Shown: positions 34,335 to 50,576 of the stretch, piece by piece
Layout: each line of letters opens with the position of its first letter
Position numbering within the stretch: the stretch's first letter is position 1
Assembly (NCBI GenBank): GCA_041395385.1
Contig: JAWLAN010000017.1
Coordinates: 1 to 64,000, forward strand
Direction of reading: 5' to 3'
DNA length: 64,000 nt
Origin: JAJVHZ01 sp041395385
GTDB taxonomy: Bacteria; Pseudomonadota; Gammaproteobacteria; JAJPIJ01
Position numbers and translations under genes: made by a program
Notes under the pieces: generated by a model
Seen by the model: the letters and a program-made list of their open reading frames with translations, nothing else
The model's database searches: none
Told to the model about the DNA's origin: nothing

Positions 34335-34721
34335 ATGGCCGTTAGCAAAGAAGAGATTCTGGAAACTATTTCCAACATGACCGTGATGGACGTCGTCGAG
34401 CTGGTCAAGGCGATGGAGGAGAAGTTCGGCGTGTCCGCCGCGATGATGGCGGCCCCGGTCGCCGTCGCCGGCGCCGCCGCCGGCGGTGCGGCGCCGGCCG
34501 CCGAGGCCCAGACGGAGTTCAACGTCGTCATGACCGCCTTCGGCGACAACAAGGTCAACGTGATCAAGGTGGTCCGCGCCATCACCGGGCTGGGCCTCAA
34601 GGAGGCCAAGGATCTGGTCGAGGGCGTGCCCTCCACCGTCAAGGAAGGCGTGACCAAGGAGCAGGCCGCCGACATCAAGAAGCAGCTCGAGGAAGCCGGC
34701 GCCAAGGTCGAGATCAAGTAG
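34335..34721 (+). CDS. rplL: Ribosomal protein L7/L12
   Basis: A 128-residue multimeric stalk protein that recruits translation GTPases. It has the N-terminal dimerisation domain (ETISNMTVMDVVELVKAMEE), the Ala-rich hinge (about 36-55) and the globular C-terminal domain (KVNVIKVVRAITGLGLKEAKDLV). An attenuator-like structure follows before rpoB. Confidence 0.98.
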   Translation: MAVSKEEILETISNMTVMDVVELVKAMEEKFGVSAAMMAAPVAVAGAAAGGAAPAAEAQTEFNVVMTAFGDNKVNVIKVVRAITGLGLKEAKDLVEGVPSTVKEGVTKEQAADIKKQLEEAGAKVEIK

Positions 34722-34732
34722 TGAGGTTGCAG

Positions 34733-34756
34733 GGGGCGGCGCGCGCGCGCCGCCCC
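34733..34756 (+). other. 24-base perfect GC palindrome after rplL
   Basis: GGGGCGGC-GCGCGCGC-GCCGCCCC is a perfect palindrome that would form a very stable stem in RNA. It lies 12 bases after the rplL stop. No T-run follows directly; with the next hairpin it marks the rplL/rpoB attenuation region. Confidence 0.6.
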
Positions 34757-34762
34757 GGAGGT

Positions 34763-34814
34763 ACGACGGCGATGGGCGGCTCTTGGTGAGCCGCCCGTCG
34801 TGCTTTGTCTTTTT
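34763..34814 (+). terminator. Attenuator between rplL and rpoB
   Basis: GGGCGGCTC (34774-34782) pairs with GAGCCGCCC (34788-34796) around TTGGT; an outer ACGAC (34763-34767) pairs with GTCGT (34797-34801) across a bulge. GCTTTGTCTTTTT follows. In E. coli a partial terminator at this position lets only a fraction of polymerases enter rpoBC; the position and form here suggest the same. Confidence 0.75.
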
Positions 34815-34875
34815 CCCGGCCCCGCGGTCAACGGGGCTATACCAGCTTTGCCATTTGGGCGACTGAGGTAGACGA

Positions 34876-37800
34876 ATGACCTACTCCTTCACCGAGAAGA
34901 AGCGCATCCGCAAGGACTTCAGCAAGCGGCCGGCCATCATCGATGTGCCGTACCTGCTGGCAACGCAGATCGATTCCTACCGCGAGTTCCTGCAATGCGA
35001 AATGCCGCCGGAGCAGCGCGGGGACGTGGGTCTGCACGCGGCCTTCAAATCGGTGTTCCCGATCGAATCCTACTCGGGCAATGCTCGGCTGGAGTACGTC
35101 AGCTACCGGCTCGGCACCCCGGTGTTCGACGTCAAGGAATGCCAGATCCGAGGAGTGACCTACTGCGCGCCGCTGCGCGTGAAGGTTCGCCTGGTCATCT
35201 ACGACAAGGAGTCCGGCTCGGCGAAGACCGTCAAGGACATCAAGGAGCAGGAAGTCTACATGGGCGAGATCCCGCTGATGACGGAGAACGGCACGTTCGT
35301 CATCAACGGCACCGAACGCGTCATCGTCTCCCAGCTCCACCGTTCCCCGGGCGTCTTCTTCGACCACGACAAGGGCAAGACTCACTCCTCGGGCAAGCTG
35401 CTGTTCTCGGCGCGGGTCATTCCCTACCGCGGATCCTGGCTCGATTTCGAGTTCGATCCCAAGGACTACGTTTACGTCCGCATCGATCGCCGGCGCAAGA
35501 TACCCGCGACGGTCCTGTTGCGCGCGCTCGGCTACACCGCCGAGCAGATATTGACGCTGTTCTTCGACACCAACACCTTCCGTCTCTCCAAGGAGAGGCT
35601 GGAGCTCGAGCTGATGGCCGATCGCCTTCGTGGCGAGACGCTCAATTTCGACGTCACCGACAACAAGGGCAACGTCATCGTCGAAAAAGGCCGGCGCATC
35701 ACGATGCGCCACATCAAGGAACTGGAAAAGGCCGGCCTGAAGAGGATCGAAGTGCCGCGCGAGTACGTGCTCGGCAAGGTGCTGGCGCGCGATGTGGTGG
35801 CGAAGGCCACCGGCGAGATCCTGTTCGACGCCAACACGGAAATCACCAAGGACGTGCTGGACAAGCTCATCGCCAAGGGCGTGGATGAGGTCAAGGTTCT
35901 GTATACCAACGATCTCGATCACGGCCCGTACATCTCCGAGACGCTGCGCATCGACTCCACGCGCACGGCGCTGGAGGCGCAGGTGGAGATCTATCGCATG
36001 ATGCGCCCCGGCGAGCCGCCGACCAAGGAGGCCGCCGAGAATCTTTTCAACAACCTGTTCTTCTCGCTGGATCGCTACGACATCTCCGCCGTCGGCCGCA
36101 TGAAGTTCAACCGCCGCGTCGGCCGCCAGGAGGTGGTGGGCCCGGGCATACTCTACGACGGGGTGTACTTCCGCAGCCGCACCGACGAGGAGTCCAAGCG
36201 CCTCGTGGCCCAGCACGGAGAGATGTCCGACATCATCGACGTGCTTAAGGTGCTCACCGAGATCCGCAATGGTCGCGGAACCGTCGACGATATCGATCAC
36301 CTCGGCAATCGCCGCGTGCGCTGCGTCGGAGAAATGGCCGAGAACCAGTTCCGCGTCGGTCTGGTGCGCGTCGAGCGCGCCGTGAAGGAGCGCCTGAGCC
36401 TGGCGGAGTCCGAGGGACTCATGCCGCAGGAGCTCGTCAACGCCAAGCCGGTGTCGGCCGCGATCAAGGAGTTCTTCGGCTCCTCGCAGCTCTCGCAGTT
36501 CATGGATCAGAACAATCCGCTGTCGGAGGTCACGCACAAGCGCCGCGTCTCCGCCCTGGGCCCCGGCGGCCTGACGCGCGAGCGCGCCGGCTTCGAGGTT
36601 CGCGACGTGCACCCGACTCATTACGGGCGCGTCTGTCCGATTGAAACGCCGGAAGGTCCGAACATCGGCCTCATCAATTCGCTGTCGGTGTTCGCGCAGA
36701 CCAACAGGTACGGCTTCCTCGAGACTCCCTACCGGAAGGTGGTCGACGGCCGCGTCACCGATCAGGTGGAATTCCTCTCGGCCATCGACGAAGGCCAGTA
36801 CGTGGTCGCGCAGGCGAGCGCCAAGCTCGACGGCAGCGGCCGGTTCACCGAGGACCTGGTGTCCTCGCGCTACCAGAACGAGTTCACGCTGTCGACGCCG
36901 GATCGCATCCAGTACATGGACGTCTCGCACATGCAGGCCGTGTCGGTTGCGGCGGCTTTGATCCCGTTCCTCGAGCACGATGACGCCAACCGCGCGCTAA
37001 TGGGCTCCAACATGCAGCGCCAGGCCGTCCCCTGCCTGCGTGCCGACAAGCCGCTGGTCGGCACCGGCATGGAAATGGTGGTCGCCAGGGATTCCGGCAC
37101 GTGCGTGGTGGCGCGTCGCGGCGGCATCGTCGACTCCGTGGATGCCAGCCGCATCGTGGTCCGCGTGCACGACGAGGAGACGGAAGCCGGCGAGGCGGGC
37201 GTGGATATCTACAACCTGACCAAGTACACGCGCTCGAACCAGAACACCTGCATCAATCAGAAGCCGCTGGTGAAGCCGGGCGACAGCATACGCCGCGGCG
37301 ACATCATGGCGGACGGCTCCTCCAGCGACCTGGGCGATCTGGCTCTCGGCCAGAACATGCTCGTCGCCTTCATGCCCTGGAACGGCTACAACTTCGAGGA
37401 CTCTATCCTCATCTCCGAACGCGTGGTCGAGGAGGACAAGTACACCAGCATCCACATCGAGGAGCTAACCTGCGTGGCCCGTGACACCAAGCTCGGGCCC
37501 GAAGAGATCACCGCCGACATACCGAACGTCGGCGAGGGCGCGCTGGGAAAGCTCGACGAATCGGGCGTGGTCTACATCGGTGCGGAGGTCAACCCCGGCG
37601 ACATCCTGGTCGGCAAGGTGACGCCCAAGGGCGAGACCCAGCTTACCCCGGAGGAGAAGCTGTTGCGCGCGATCTTCGGCGAGAAGGCCTCCGACGTTAA
37701 GGACACCTCGCTGCGCGTGCCCTCGGGCATGAACGGCACCGTCATCGACGTGCGCGTGTTCACCCGCGACGGGGTGGAGAAGGACGCCCGTGCCCTGGAG

Positions 37801-39018
37801 ATCGAAAATGCCGAGCTCGCCAAGATCAAGCAGGATCTGGCCGACCAGCGCCGAATTCTCGAGAACGACCTGTTCGAGCGCGTCGAGCGCATGCTGGTCA
37901 ACAAGACCGCGCAGGGCGGACCGGGCGGTCTGAAGGCCGGCACGAAGATCACGAGCCAGTACCTCGCGGAGGTCAAACGCGACAAGTGGTTCGAAATCCG
38001 CTTCAAGGAAGAGGAGATCAACGAACAGCTCGAGAAGGCGGCTCAGCAGTTCGAGCAGATGAAGCACGACTTCGACCAGCGCTACGAGGAGAAGCGCGAG
38101 AAGCTCACGAGCGGCGACGACCTTGCGCCGGGAGTCCTGAAGATGGTCAAGGTCTATCTGGCCGTGAAGCGCCGGGTGCAGCCGGGCGACAAGATGGCAG
38201 GTCGCCACGGCAACAAGGGCGTGGTGTCGATGATCGTCCCGGTCGAGGACATGCCGCACATGGCCGATGGCACGCCCATCGACATCGTGCTCAATCCTCT
38301 GGGCGTGCCTTCGCGTATGAACATCGGGCAGATCCTGGAGACTCATCTGGGCTGGGCGGCACGAGGGCTTGGCCAGCAGATTGAACGGATGCTGGAGGCG
38401 CGGAACAGCGCCGGAGAGATCCGGGGCTATATGGAGAAGGTCTACAACCGCAGCGGCAAGAAGGAGCAGCTCGATACGCTGAGCGACGGCGAGATCGTCG
38501 AGCTCGCGCGGAACCTGTCGCACGGCGTGCCCATCGCTTCCCCCGTTTTCGATGGCGCCAGCGAGGCGGAGATAAAGGGGATGCTGGAGCTTGCCGGCCT
38601 GCCGCGTTCGGGGCAGACGACGCTGTACGACGGACGCACCGGCGAGGCGTTCGATCGCCAGGTGACCGTCGGCTACATGTACATGCTGAAGCTCAACCAC
38701 CTCGTCGACGACAAGATGCATGCGCGCTCGACCGGTCCGTACTCGCTGGTCACGCAGCAGCCGCTCGGCGGCAAGGCGCAGTTCGGCGGCCAGCGTTTCG
38801 GCGAGATGGAGGTCTGGGCGCTCGAGGCTTACGGCGCGGCCTATACCCTGCAGGAAATGCTCACGGTGAAGTCCGACGACGTCAGCGGCCGAACCAAGAT
38901 GTACAAGAACATTGTCGATGGCGATCACCGCATGGAGGCGGGGATGCCCGAATCCTTCAACGTGCTGTTGAAGGAAATGCGCTCCCTGGCCATCGACATC
39001 GATCTGGAGCAACGCTGA
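34876..39018 (+). CDS. rpoB: RNA polymerase beta subunit
   Basis: A 1380-residue catalytic core subunit. The N-terminus MTYSFTEKKRIRKDF is canonical; the rifampicin region reads SSQLSQFMDQNNPLSE then THKRRVSALGPGGL, a drug-sensitive wild-type pattern. MAGRHGNKGVV in the active-centre region and the C-terminal FNVLLKEMRSLAIDI are conserved. A gammaproteobacteria-type insertion with coiled-coil character (about 940-1050) is present. It is co-transcribed with rpoC, 54 bases downstream. Confidence 0.99.
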   Translation: MTYSFTEKKRIRKDFSKRPAIIDVPYLLATQIDSYREFLQCEMPPEQRGDVGLHAAFKSVFPIESYSGNARLEYVSYRLGTPVFDVKECQIRGVTYCAPLRVKVRLVIYDKESGSAKTVKDIKEQEVYMGEIPLMTENGTFVINGTERVIVSQLHRSPGVFFDHDKGKTHSSGKLLFSARVIPYRGSWLDFEFDPKDYVYVRIDRRRKIPATVLLRALGYTAEQILTLFFDTNTFRLSKERLELELMADRLRGETLNFDVTDNKGNVIVEKGRRITMRHIKELEKAGLKRIEVPREYVLGKVLARDVVAKATGEILFDANTEITKDVLDKLIAKGVDEVKVLYTNDLDHGPYISETLRIDSTRTALEAQVEIYRMMRPGEPPTKEAAENLFNNLFFSLDRYDISAVGRMKFNRRVGRQEVVGPGILYDGVYFRSRTDEESKRLVAQHGEMSDIIDVLKVLTEIRNGRGTVDDIDHLGNRRVRCVGEMAENQFRVGLVRVERAVKERLSLAESEGLMPQELVNAKPVSAAIKEFFGSSQLSQFMDQNNPLSEVTHKRRVSALGPGGLTRERAGFEVRDVHPTHYGRVCPIETPEGPNIGLINSLSVFAQTNRYGFLETPYRKVVDGRVTDQVEFLSAIDEGQYVVAQASAKLDGSGRFTEDLVSSRYQNEFTLSTPDRIQYMDVSHMQAVSVAAALIPFLEHDDANRALMGSNMQRQAVPCLRADKPLVGTGMEMVVARDSGTCVVARRGGIVDSVDASRIVVRVHDEETEAGEAGVDIYNLTKYTRSNQNTCINQKPLVKPGDSIRRGDIMADGSSSDLGDLALGQNMLVAFMPWNGYNFEDSILISERVVEEDKYTSIHIEELTCVARDTKLGPEEITADIPNVGEGALGKLDESGVVYIGAEVNPGDILVGKVTPKGETQLTPEEKLLRAIFGEKASDVKDTSLRVPSGMNGTVIDVRVFTRDGVEKDARALEIENAELAKIKQDLADQRRILENDLFERVERMLVNKTAQGGPGGLKAGTKITSQYLAEVKRDKWFEIRFKEEEINEQLEKAAQQFEQMKHDFDQRYEEKREKLTSGDDLAPGVLKMVKVYLAVKRRVQPGDKMAGRHGNKGVVSMIVPVEDMPHMADGTPIDIVLNPLGVPSRMNIGQILETHLGWAARGLGQQIERMLEARNSAGEIRGYMEKVYNRSGKKEQLDTLSDGEIVELARNLSHGVPIASPVFDGASEAEIKGMLELAGLPRSGQTTLYDGRTGEAFDRQVTVGYMYMLKLNHLVDDKMHARSTGPYSLVTQQPLGGKAQFGGQRFGEMEVWALEAYGAAYTLQEMLTVKSDDVSGRTKMYKNIVDGDHRMEAGMPESFNVLLKEMRSLAIDIDLEQR

Positions 39019-39072
39019 GGTAAAGCCCCGGCACTTTGCTCTGGTCAACGTAATTACCTGAAGGAGAACGCA

Positions 39073-43278
<4,206 letters not shown>

Positions 43279-43292
43279 CCCCCGCAGAAAAA

Positions 43293-43336
43293 GACCTGTG
43301 TCGCTGTTGACAGACCGCGACACAGGTCACTAGAAT
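43293..43336 (+). promoter_or_regulatory. str operon promoter inside a 12-bp hairpin
   Basis: GACCTGTGTCGC (43293-43304) pairs perfectly with GCGACACAGGTC (43317-43328). The 12-base loop contains TTGACA (43307-43312), and TAGAAT lies at 43331-43336 after an 18-base spacer, so a near-consensus promoter for rpsL-rpsG-fusA is built into the structure. A GC-rich discriminator (TCCGCCTC) and then CTTTTTT follow; the hairpin may also end rpoBC transcription. Confidence 0.7.
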
Positions 43337-43467
43337 TCCGCCTCTTTTTTGGACGGGTTTCACCGACCTGGTGGGACTCGTCGGTTGCTGTTTTCGGGGC
43401 TGGAGTAACCCTCGTTCCACTAACCTAATGATTCGCTGCGCGAATCCAGCGCGGCGGGGATGTGTTC

Positions 43468-43842
43468 ATGGCGACTATCAATCAATTGGTGCGAAAACCG
43501 CGGCGGCGTCAGCGCGTGAAGAGCAAGATGCCGGCGTTGGAAGGCTGTCCGCAGAAGCGCGGCGTGTGCACGCGCGTCTATACGACCACCCCGAAAAAGC
43601 CGAACTCCGCCCTGCGCAAGGTGGCCAAGGTGCGCCTGACCAACGGCCAGGAAGTCATTACTTATATAGGCGGCGAGGGTCATAACCTGCAGGAGCACTC
43701 GGTCATTCTGATCCGCGGCGGGCGCGTGAAGGACCTGCCGGGCGTGCGCTACCACACCGTGCGCGGCACCCTGGACACCTCCGGGGTCAACGACCGTCGC
43801 CAGGGGCGCTCGAAGTATGGCGCCAAGCGTCCCAAGTCCTAA
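43468..43842 (+). CDS. rpsL: Ribosomal protein S12
   Basis: A 124-residue decoding-centre protein. TTTPKKPNSALRKVAKV and GGRVKDLPGVRYHTVRG have the lysines whose substitution gives streptomycin resistance, so the sequence is of the sensitive type; the aspartate in KDLPG is the residue methylthiolated in E. coli. ATG 43468 gives the canonical MATINQLVRKPR; an in-frame GTG two codons earlier is less likely. First gene of the str operon. Confidence 0.98.
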   Translation: MATINQLVRKPRRRQRVKSKMPALEGCPQKRGVCTRVYTTTPKKPNSALRKVAKVRLTNGQEVITYIGGEGHNLQEHSVILIRGGRVKDLPGVRYHTVRGTLDTSGVNDRRQGRSKYGAKRPKS

Positions 43843-43872
43843 ACCACATTGACCCATACCTGAGTCCGCCTC

Positions 43873-44343
43873 ATGTCCCGAAGAAGAGTCAGCGCAAAAC
43901 GCGTCATCCTCCCGGATCCGAAGTTCGGCAGCGAGAAGCTGGCGAAGTTCGTGAACGTGGTAATGCAAAGCGGCAAGAAGTCGGTGGCCGAACGCATCGT
44001 CTACGGTGCCCTCGACCAGCTCGGGGCCAAGGGCAAGGGCGACCCCCTGGAGTTGTTCGACAAGGCGCTCGACAACGTCCAGCCGCGCGTCGAGGTCAAG
44101 TCCCGGCGCGTCGGCGGCGCCACCTATCAGGTGCCGGTCGAGGTTCGCGCCAGCCGCCGCCAGGCGCTCGCGATGCGCTGGCTGGTGGATGCCGCCCGTT
44201 CGCGCGGCGAGAAGAGCATGGGTTTGCGCCTGGCCGGCGAGATGCTGGATGCCGCCGAGAACCGTGGCAATGCCGTGCGCAAGCGGGAAGACACTCACAA
44301 GATGGCCGAGGCCAACCGCGCCTTCGCCCATTACCGCTGGTAA
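43873..44343 (+). CDS. rpsG: Ribosomal protein S7
   Basis: A 156-residue head protein that nucleates assembly of the 30S 3' domain and, in E. coli, represses the str operon. MSRRRVSAKRVILPDPKFGS, MQSGKKSVAERIVYGAL and RWLVDAARSRGEKSM are conserved. Thirty bases follow rpsL, so the long rpsL-rpsG spacer that E. coli uses for S7 regulation is not present. Confidence 0.98.
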   Translation: MSRRRVSAKRVILPDPKFGSEKLAKFVNVVMQSGKKSVAERIVYGALDQLGAKGKGDPLELFDKALDNVQPRVEVKSRRVGGATYQVPVEVRASRRQALAMRWLVDAARSRGEKSMGLRLAGEMLDAAENRGNAVRKREDTHKMAEANRAFAHYRW

Positions 44344-44369
44344 CCGTATTCAACTAGGGAACGAACGTC

Positions 44370-46475
<2,106 letters not shown>

Positions 46476-46506
46476 TACCCAGAACCGACGAGTGAGGTAG
46501 GCATTT

Positions 46507-47699
<1,193 letters not shown>

Positions 47700-47702
47700 A
47701 CA

Positions 47703-47802
47703 GTGACTGGTAACTGGTAATTGGTGACTGGCAGGCGACGGCCCGCTGCCCCCGAACCACCAACCACTAATCACTGATCGCCAATTACTGATCACGAGTT
47801 AC
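47703..47802. repeat. Inverted array of degenerate 7-base repeats
   Basis: Four heptads on the plus strand (GTGACTG, GTAACTG, GTAATTG, GTGACTG; 47703-47730) are followed by a GC-rich centre (47731-47753) and seven heptads in the opposite sense (47754-47802: GAACCAC, CAACCAC, TAATCAC, TGATCGC, CAATTAC, TGATCAC, GAGTTAC; complement consensus GTRRTYR). The two arms are partly complementary and could fold into a long imperfect stem. The array occupies nearly the whole gap between tuf2 and rpsJ. It resembles the heptameric short tandem repeats (STRR) known from cyanobacteria. Origin and role unknown. Confidence 0.8.
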
Positions 47803-47809
47803 AGAAAAC

Positions 47810-48121
47810 ATGAATCAACAAGTCATACGTATCCGGCTCAAGGCCTTCGACCATCGACTGATCGATCAGTCGACCAAGGAGATCGTCGAGACCGCCAAGC
47901 GCACCGGCGCCCAGGTCAAGGGCCCCATCCCGCTGCCGACGAAGATCGAGCGGTTCACCGTTCTGACTTCCCCGCACGTGGACAAGGATTCGCGTGACCA
48001 GTTCGAGCTGCGCACGCACAAGCGCCTGCTCGACATCGTCAACCCGACGGACAAGACCGTAGACGCGCTGATGAAGCTCGAGCTCGCCGCCGGCGTCGAC
48101 GTTCAGATCAAGTTGAATTAA
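47810..48121 (+). CDS. rpsJ: Ribosomal protein S10 (NusE)
   Basis: A 103-residue head protein of the 30S subunit that also acts as NusE in antitermination. IRIRLKAFDHRLIDQSTKEIVETA with GPIPLPTKIERFTVL and RTHKRLLDIV is canonical. First gene of the S10 operon; its leader is the heptad array rather than a recognisable L4-responsive hairpin set. Confidence 0.98.
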   Translation: MNQQVIRIRLKAFDHRLIDQSTKEIVETAKRTGAQVKGPIPLPTKIERFTVLTSPHVDKDSRDQFELRTHKRLLDIVNPTDKTVDALMKLELAAGVDVQIKLN

Positions 48122-48148
48122 GAAGATTACGGACTCAGGACAGCCACG

Positions 48149-48799
48149 ATGACGCTTGGAGTAGTCGGTCGGAAGTGCGGCATGACCACCCTCTTCAACG
48201 AGAGCGGTGCGTTGGTGCCCGTGACGGTGATTGAGGTGCTGCCGAATCGCATCACCCAGGTGAAGTCGGCGGAGTCCGATGGCTACAGCGCCGTGCAGGT
48301 CACCTGGGGCCAGCGCAAGCAGAGTCACGTGAACAAGGCGATGGCCGGCGTATTCGCGAAGGCCAACGTGGAGGCCGGAGAAGGCACCTTCGAGCTGCGT
48401 CTGGCCGAGGGCGAGGGCAAGGATTTCGCGCCGGGCCAGCAGATCACGGTGGAGATATTCGAGGCAGGCCAGAAGGTGGACGTCCAGGGCACGACGATCG
48501 GCAAGGGCTTCGCCGGCACCATCAAGCGTCACCACTTCAACTCGCACGACGCCTCGCACGGCAACTCGGTGTCGCATCGCACGCCCGGTTCCACCGGCCA
48601 GCGCCAGACCCCGGGACGCGTGTTCAAGGGCAAGAAGATGTACGGCCATCTCGGCGACGCCAAGCGCACGGCGCCGAACCTCGAGGTCGTCCGCGTCGAC
48701 AAGGATCGCAATCTCATCCTGGTCAAGGGCGCGGTCCCCGGCGCCCGGGGGGGCAAGCTGCTGGTCAGGCCGGCGGCGAAGGTGAAGAGGAAATCGTGA
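48149..48799 (+). CDS. rplC: Ribosomal protein L3
   Basis: A 216-residue early-assembly protein reaching to the peptidyl-transferase centre. The loop HGNSVSHRTPGSTGQ-RQTPGRVFKGKKM includes the glutamine methylated by PrmB in E. coli. TGA of rplC overlaps the ATG of rplD. Confidence 0.98.
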   Translation: MTLGVVGRKCGMTTLFNESGALVPVTVIEVLPNRITQVKSAESDGYSAVQVTWGQRKQSHVNKAMAGVFAKANVEAGEGTFELRLAEGEGKDFAPGQQITVEIFEAGQKVDVQGTTIGKGFAGTIKRHHFNSHDASHGNSVSHRTPGSTGQRQTPGRVFKGKKMYGHLGDAKRTAPNLEVVRVDKDRNLILVKGAVPGARGGKLLVRPAAKVKRKS

Positions 48800-49416
48800 T
48801 GGATATCAGTCTGCATACCAGCAGCGGAAAGAAGGCGGGCAGCCTGACGGTGTCCGACGCGGTGTTCGGCGCCGAGTACAACGAGCCGCTCGTGCACCAG
48901 GTGGTCGTGGCGTACATGAACGCCGCGCGCGCCGGCACCAAGGCGCAAAAAACGCGCGCCGAGGTCTCCGGCGGCAACAGCAAGCCCTTCAAGCAGAAGG
49001 GAACCGGCCGCGCCCGCGCCGGCACGACCCGTGGTCCGTTGTGGCGCACCGGCGGCCGCGCATTCGCCGCCCGGCCGCGCAGCTACGAACAGAAGGTCAA
49101 TCGCAAGATGTACCGGCAGGCGATGCGCTCCATTCTCTCCGAGCTGATCCGCCAGGACCGGCTGTCGACGGTCGAGAGCTTCGCGGTCGACGCCGCCAAG
49201 ACCAAGTCGCTGGTCGCCCGCCTGAACGAGTTGAAGACGAACAACGCGCTCATCATCATCGACAGCGAGGACCGCAATCTTTACCTGGCGGCTCGCAACG
49301 TCCCGCACGTGGACGTGGTGGAGGCGAGGCAGGTCGATCCGGTGAGTCTCATCAACTTCGAGAAGGTGCTCGTCACCAAGGCGGCGATGCAGCAGCTGGA
49401 GGCGCGTCTGTCATGA
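48799..49416 (+). CDS. rplD: Ribosomal protein L4
   Basis: A 205-residue exit-tunnel protein; in E. coli it also represses the S10 operon. The tunnel loop shows KPFKQKGTGRARAGTTRGPLW and GGRAFAARPRSY. ATG 48799 overlaps the rplC stop (an in-frame GTG one codon earlier is possible) and its stop overlaps rplW by ATGA. Confidence 0.98.
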   Translation: MDISLHTSSGKKAGSLTVSDAVFGAEYNEPLVHQVVVAYMNAARAGTKAQKTRAEVSGGNSKPFKQKGTGRARAGTTRGPLWRTGGRAFAARPRSYEQKVNRKMYRQAMRSILSELIRQDRLSTVESFAVDAAKTKSLVARLNELKTNNALIIIDSEDRNLYLAARNVPHVDVVEARQVDPVSLINFEKVLVTKAAMQQLEARLS

Positions 49417-49706
49417 ACCAGGAACAGCTCATCAACGTGCTCGTCTCCCCGCTCGTGTCCGAGAAGACCGCTCGCGCGATGGAGAACAACCAGTACGTCT
49501 TCGCCGTGCAGCCGCGCGCCACGAAGGACGACGTCAAGAAGGCCGTCGAGCTCATGTTCAAGGTCGAGGTGGCCGCCGTGCAGATGGTGAACATCGCCGG
49601 CAAGCTGAAGTCGTTCCGCGGCTCGCCCGGCCGTCGCAACGGCGTGCGCAAGGCGTACGTGCGGCTGAAGCCGGGCTTCAACATCCAATTCGGAGCGGCG
49701 CCCTGA
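49413..49706 (+). CDS. rplW: Ribosomal protein L23
   Basis: A 97-residue protein at the tunnel exit, docking site for trigger factor and SRP. VSPLVSEKTARAMENNQYVF and SPGRRNGVRKAYVRLKPG are typical. Translationally coupled to rplD through an ATGA overlap. Confidence 0.97.
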   Translation: MNQEQLINVLVSPLVSEKTARAMENNQYVFAVQPRATKDDVKKAVELMFKVEVAAVQMVNIAGKLKSFRGSPGRRNGVRKAYVRLKPGFNIQFGAAP

Positions 49707-49738
49707 GGCGCGCTGCGCATCGATCCCAAGGACAGCGT

Positions 49739-50566
49739 ATGGCACTGATCAAAGTCAAACCGACATCGCCCGGCCGACGGGCCGTCGTGAAAGTGGTGAG
49801 CCCGGAGCTGCACAAGGGCAAACCGGTGGCCTCGCTGCTGGAGCGCAAGAACCGCTCCGGCGCGCGCAACCACTATGGCCGGCAAACTGTGCGCCACATC
49901 GGCGGCGGTCACAAGCAGCACTACCGCCTGATCGACTTCAAGCGCGACAAGGACGGGATTGCCGCGCGCGTCGAGCGCGTCGAATACGATCCGAACCGTA
50001 CCTCGCACATCGCGCTGCTGCTGTACGCCGACGGCGAACGCCGTTACATCATCGCGCCGAAGGGTCTGAAGGCGGGCGACGCCGTCATGTCGGGGATCGA
50101 CGCGCCAATCGCCGTCGGCAGCGCCATGCCGCTGCGGAACATCCCGGTCGGCACCACCGTGCACTGCGTCGAGCTCAAGCCCGGCCGCGGCGCGCAGATG
50201 GGCCGCGCCGCCGGAGCGGCAATCCAGCTGGTGGCTCGCGAGGGCGCCCACGCGACGCTGCGCATGCGCTCCGGCGAGATGCGCAAGGTTCCCGTGGACT
50301 GCCGCGCGACGGTCGGCGAGGTCGGAAACGCCGAGCACTCGCTGCGCAACCTCGGCAAGGCCGGCGCCAACCGCTGGCGCGGCATCCGCCCGACGGTGCG
50401 CGGCGTGGTGATGAACCCCGTGGATCATCCGCACGGCGGCGGCGAGGGCAAGACCTCCGGCGGTCGCCACCCGGTGACGCCGCATGGCGTGCCGACCAAG
50501 GGTTACAAGACCCGCAAGAACAAGCGCACCGCGGGCATGATCATCCGCCGTCGCAACGACAAGTAA
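49739..50566 (+). CDS. rplB: Ribosomal protein L2
   Basis: A 275-residue protein needed for subunit joining and peptidyl-transferase activity. RNHYGRQTVRHIGGGHKQHYR near the N-terminus and MNPVDHPHGGGEGK, with the conserved histidine, near the C-terminus are diagnostic. 32 bases after rplW. Confidence 0.98.
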   Translation: MALIKVKPTSPGRRAVVKVVSPELHKGKPVASLLERKNRSGARNHYGRQTVRHIGGGHKQHYRLIDFKRDKDGIAARVERVEYDPNRTSHIALLLYADGERRYIIAPKGLKAGDAVMSGIDAPIAVGSAMPLRNIPVGTTVHCVELKPGRGAQMGRAAGAAIQLVAREGAHATLRMRSGEMRKVPVDCRATVGEVGNAEHSLRNLGKAGANRWRGIRPTVRGVVMNPVDHPHGGGEGKTSGGRHPVTPHGVPTKGYKTRKNKRTAGMIIRRRNDK

Positions 50567-50576
50567 GGGGTAGACC

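Noticed and set aside
47703..47802. CRISPR array or rho-independent terminator pair for the heptad region
   Set aside because: Repeats are 7 bases without spacers, unlike CRISPR, and neither arm ends in a T-run.
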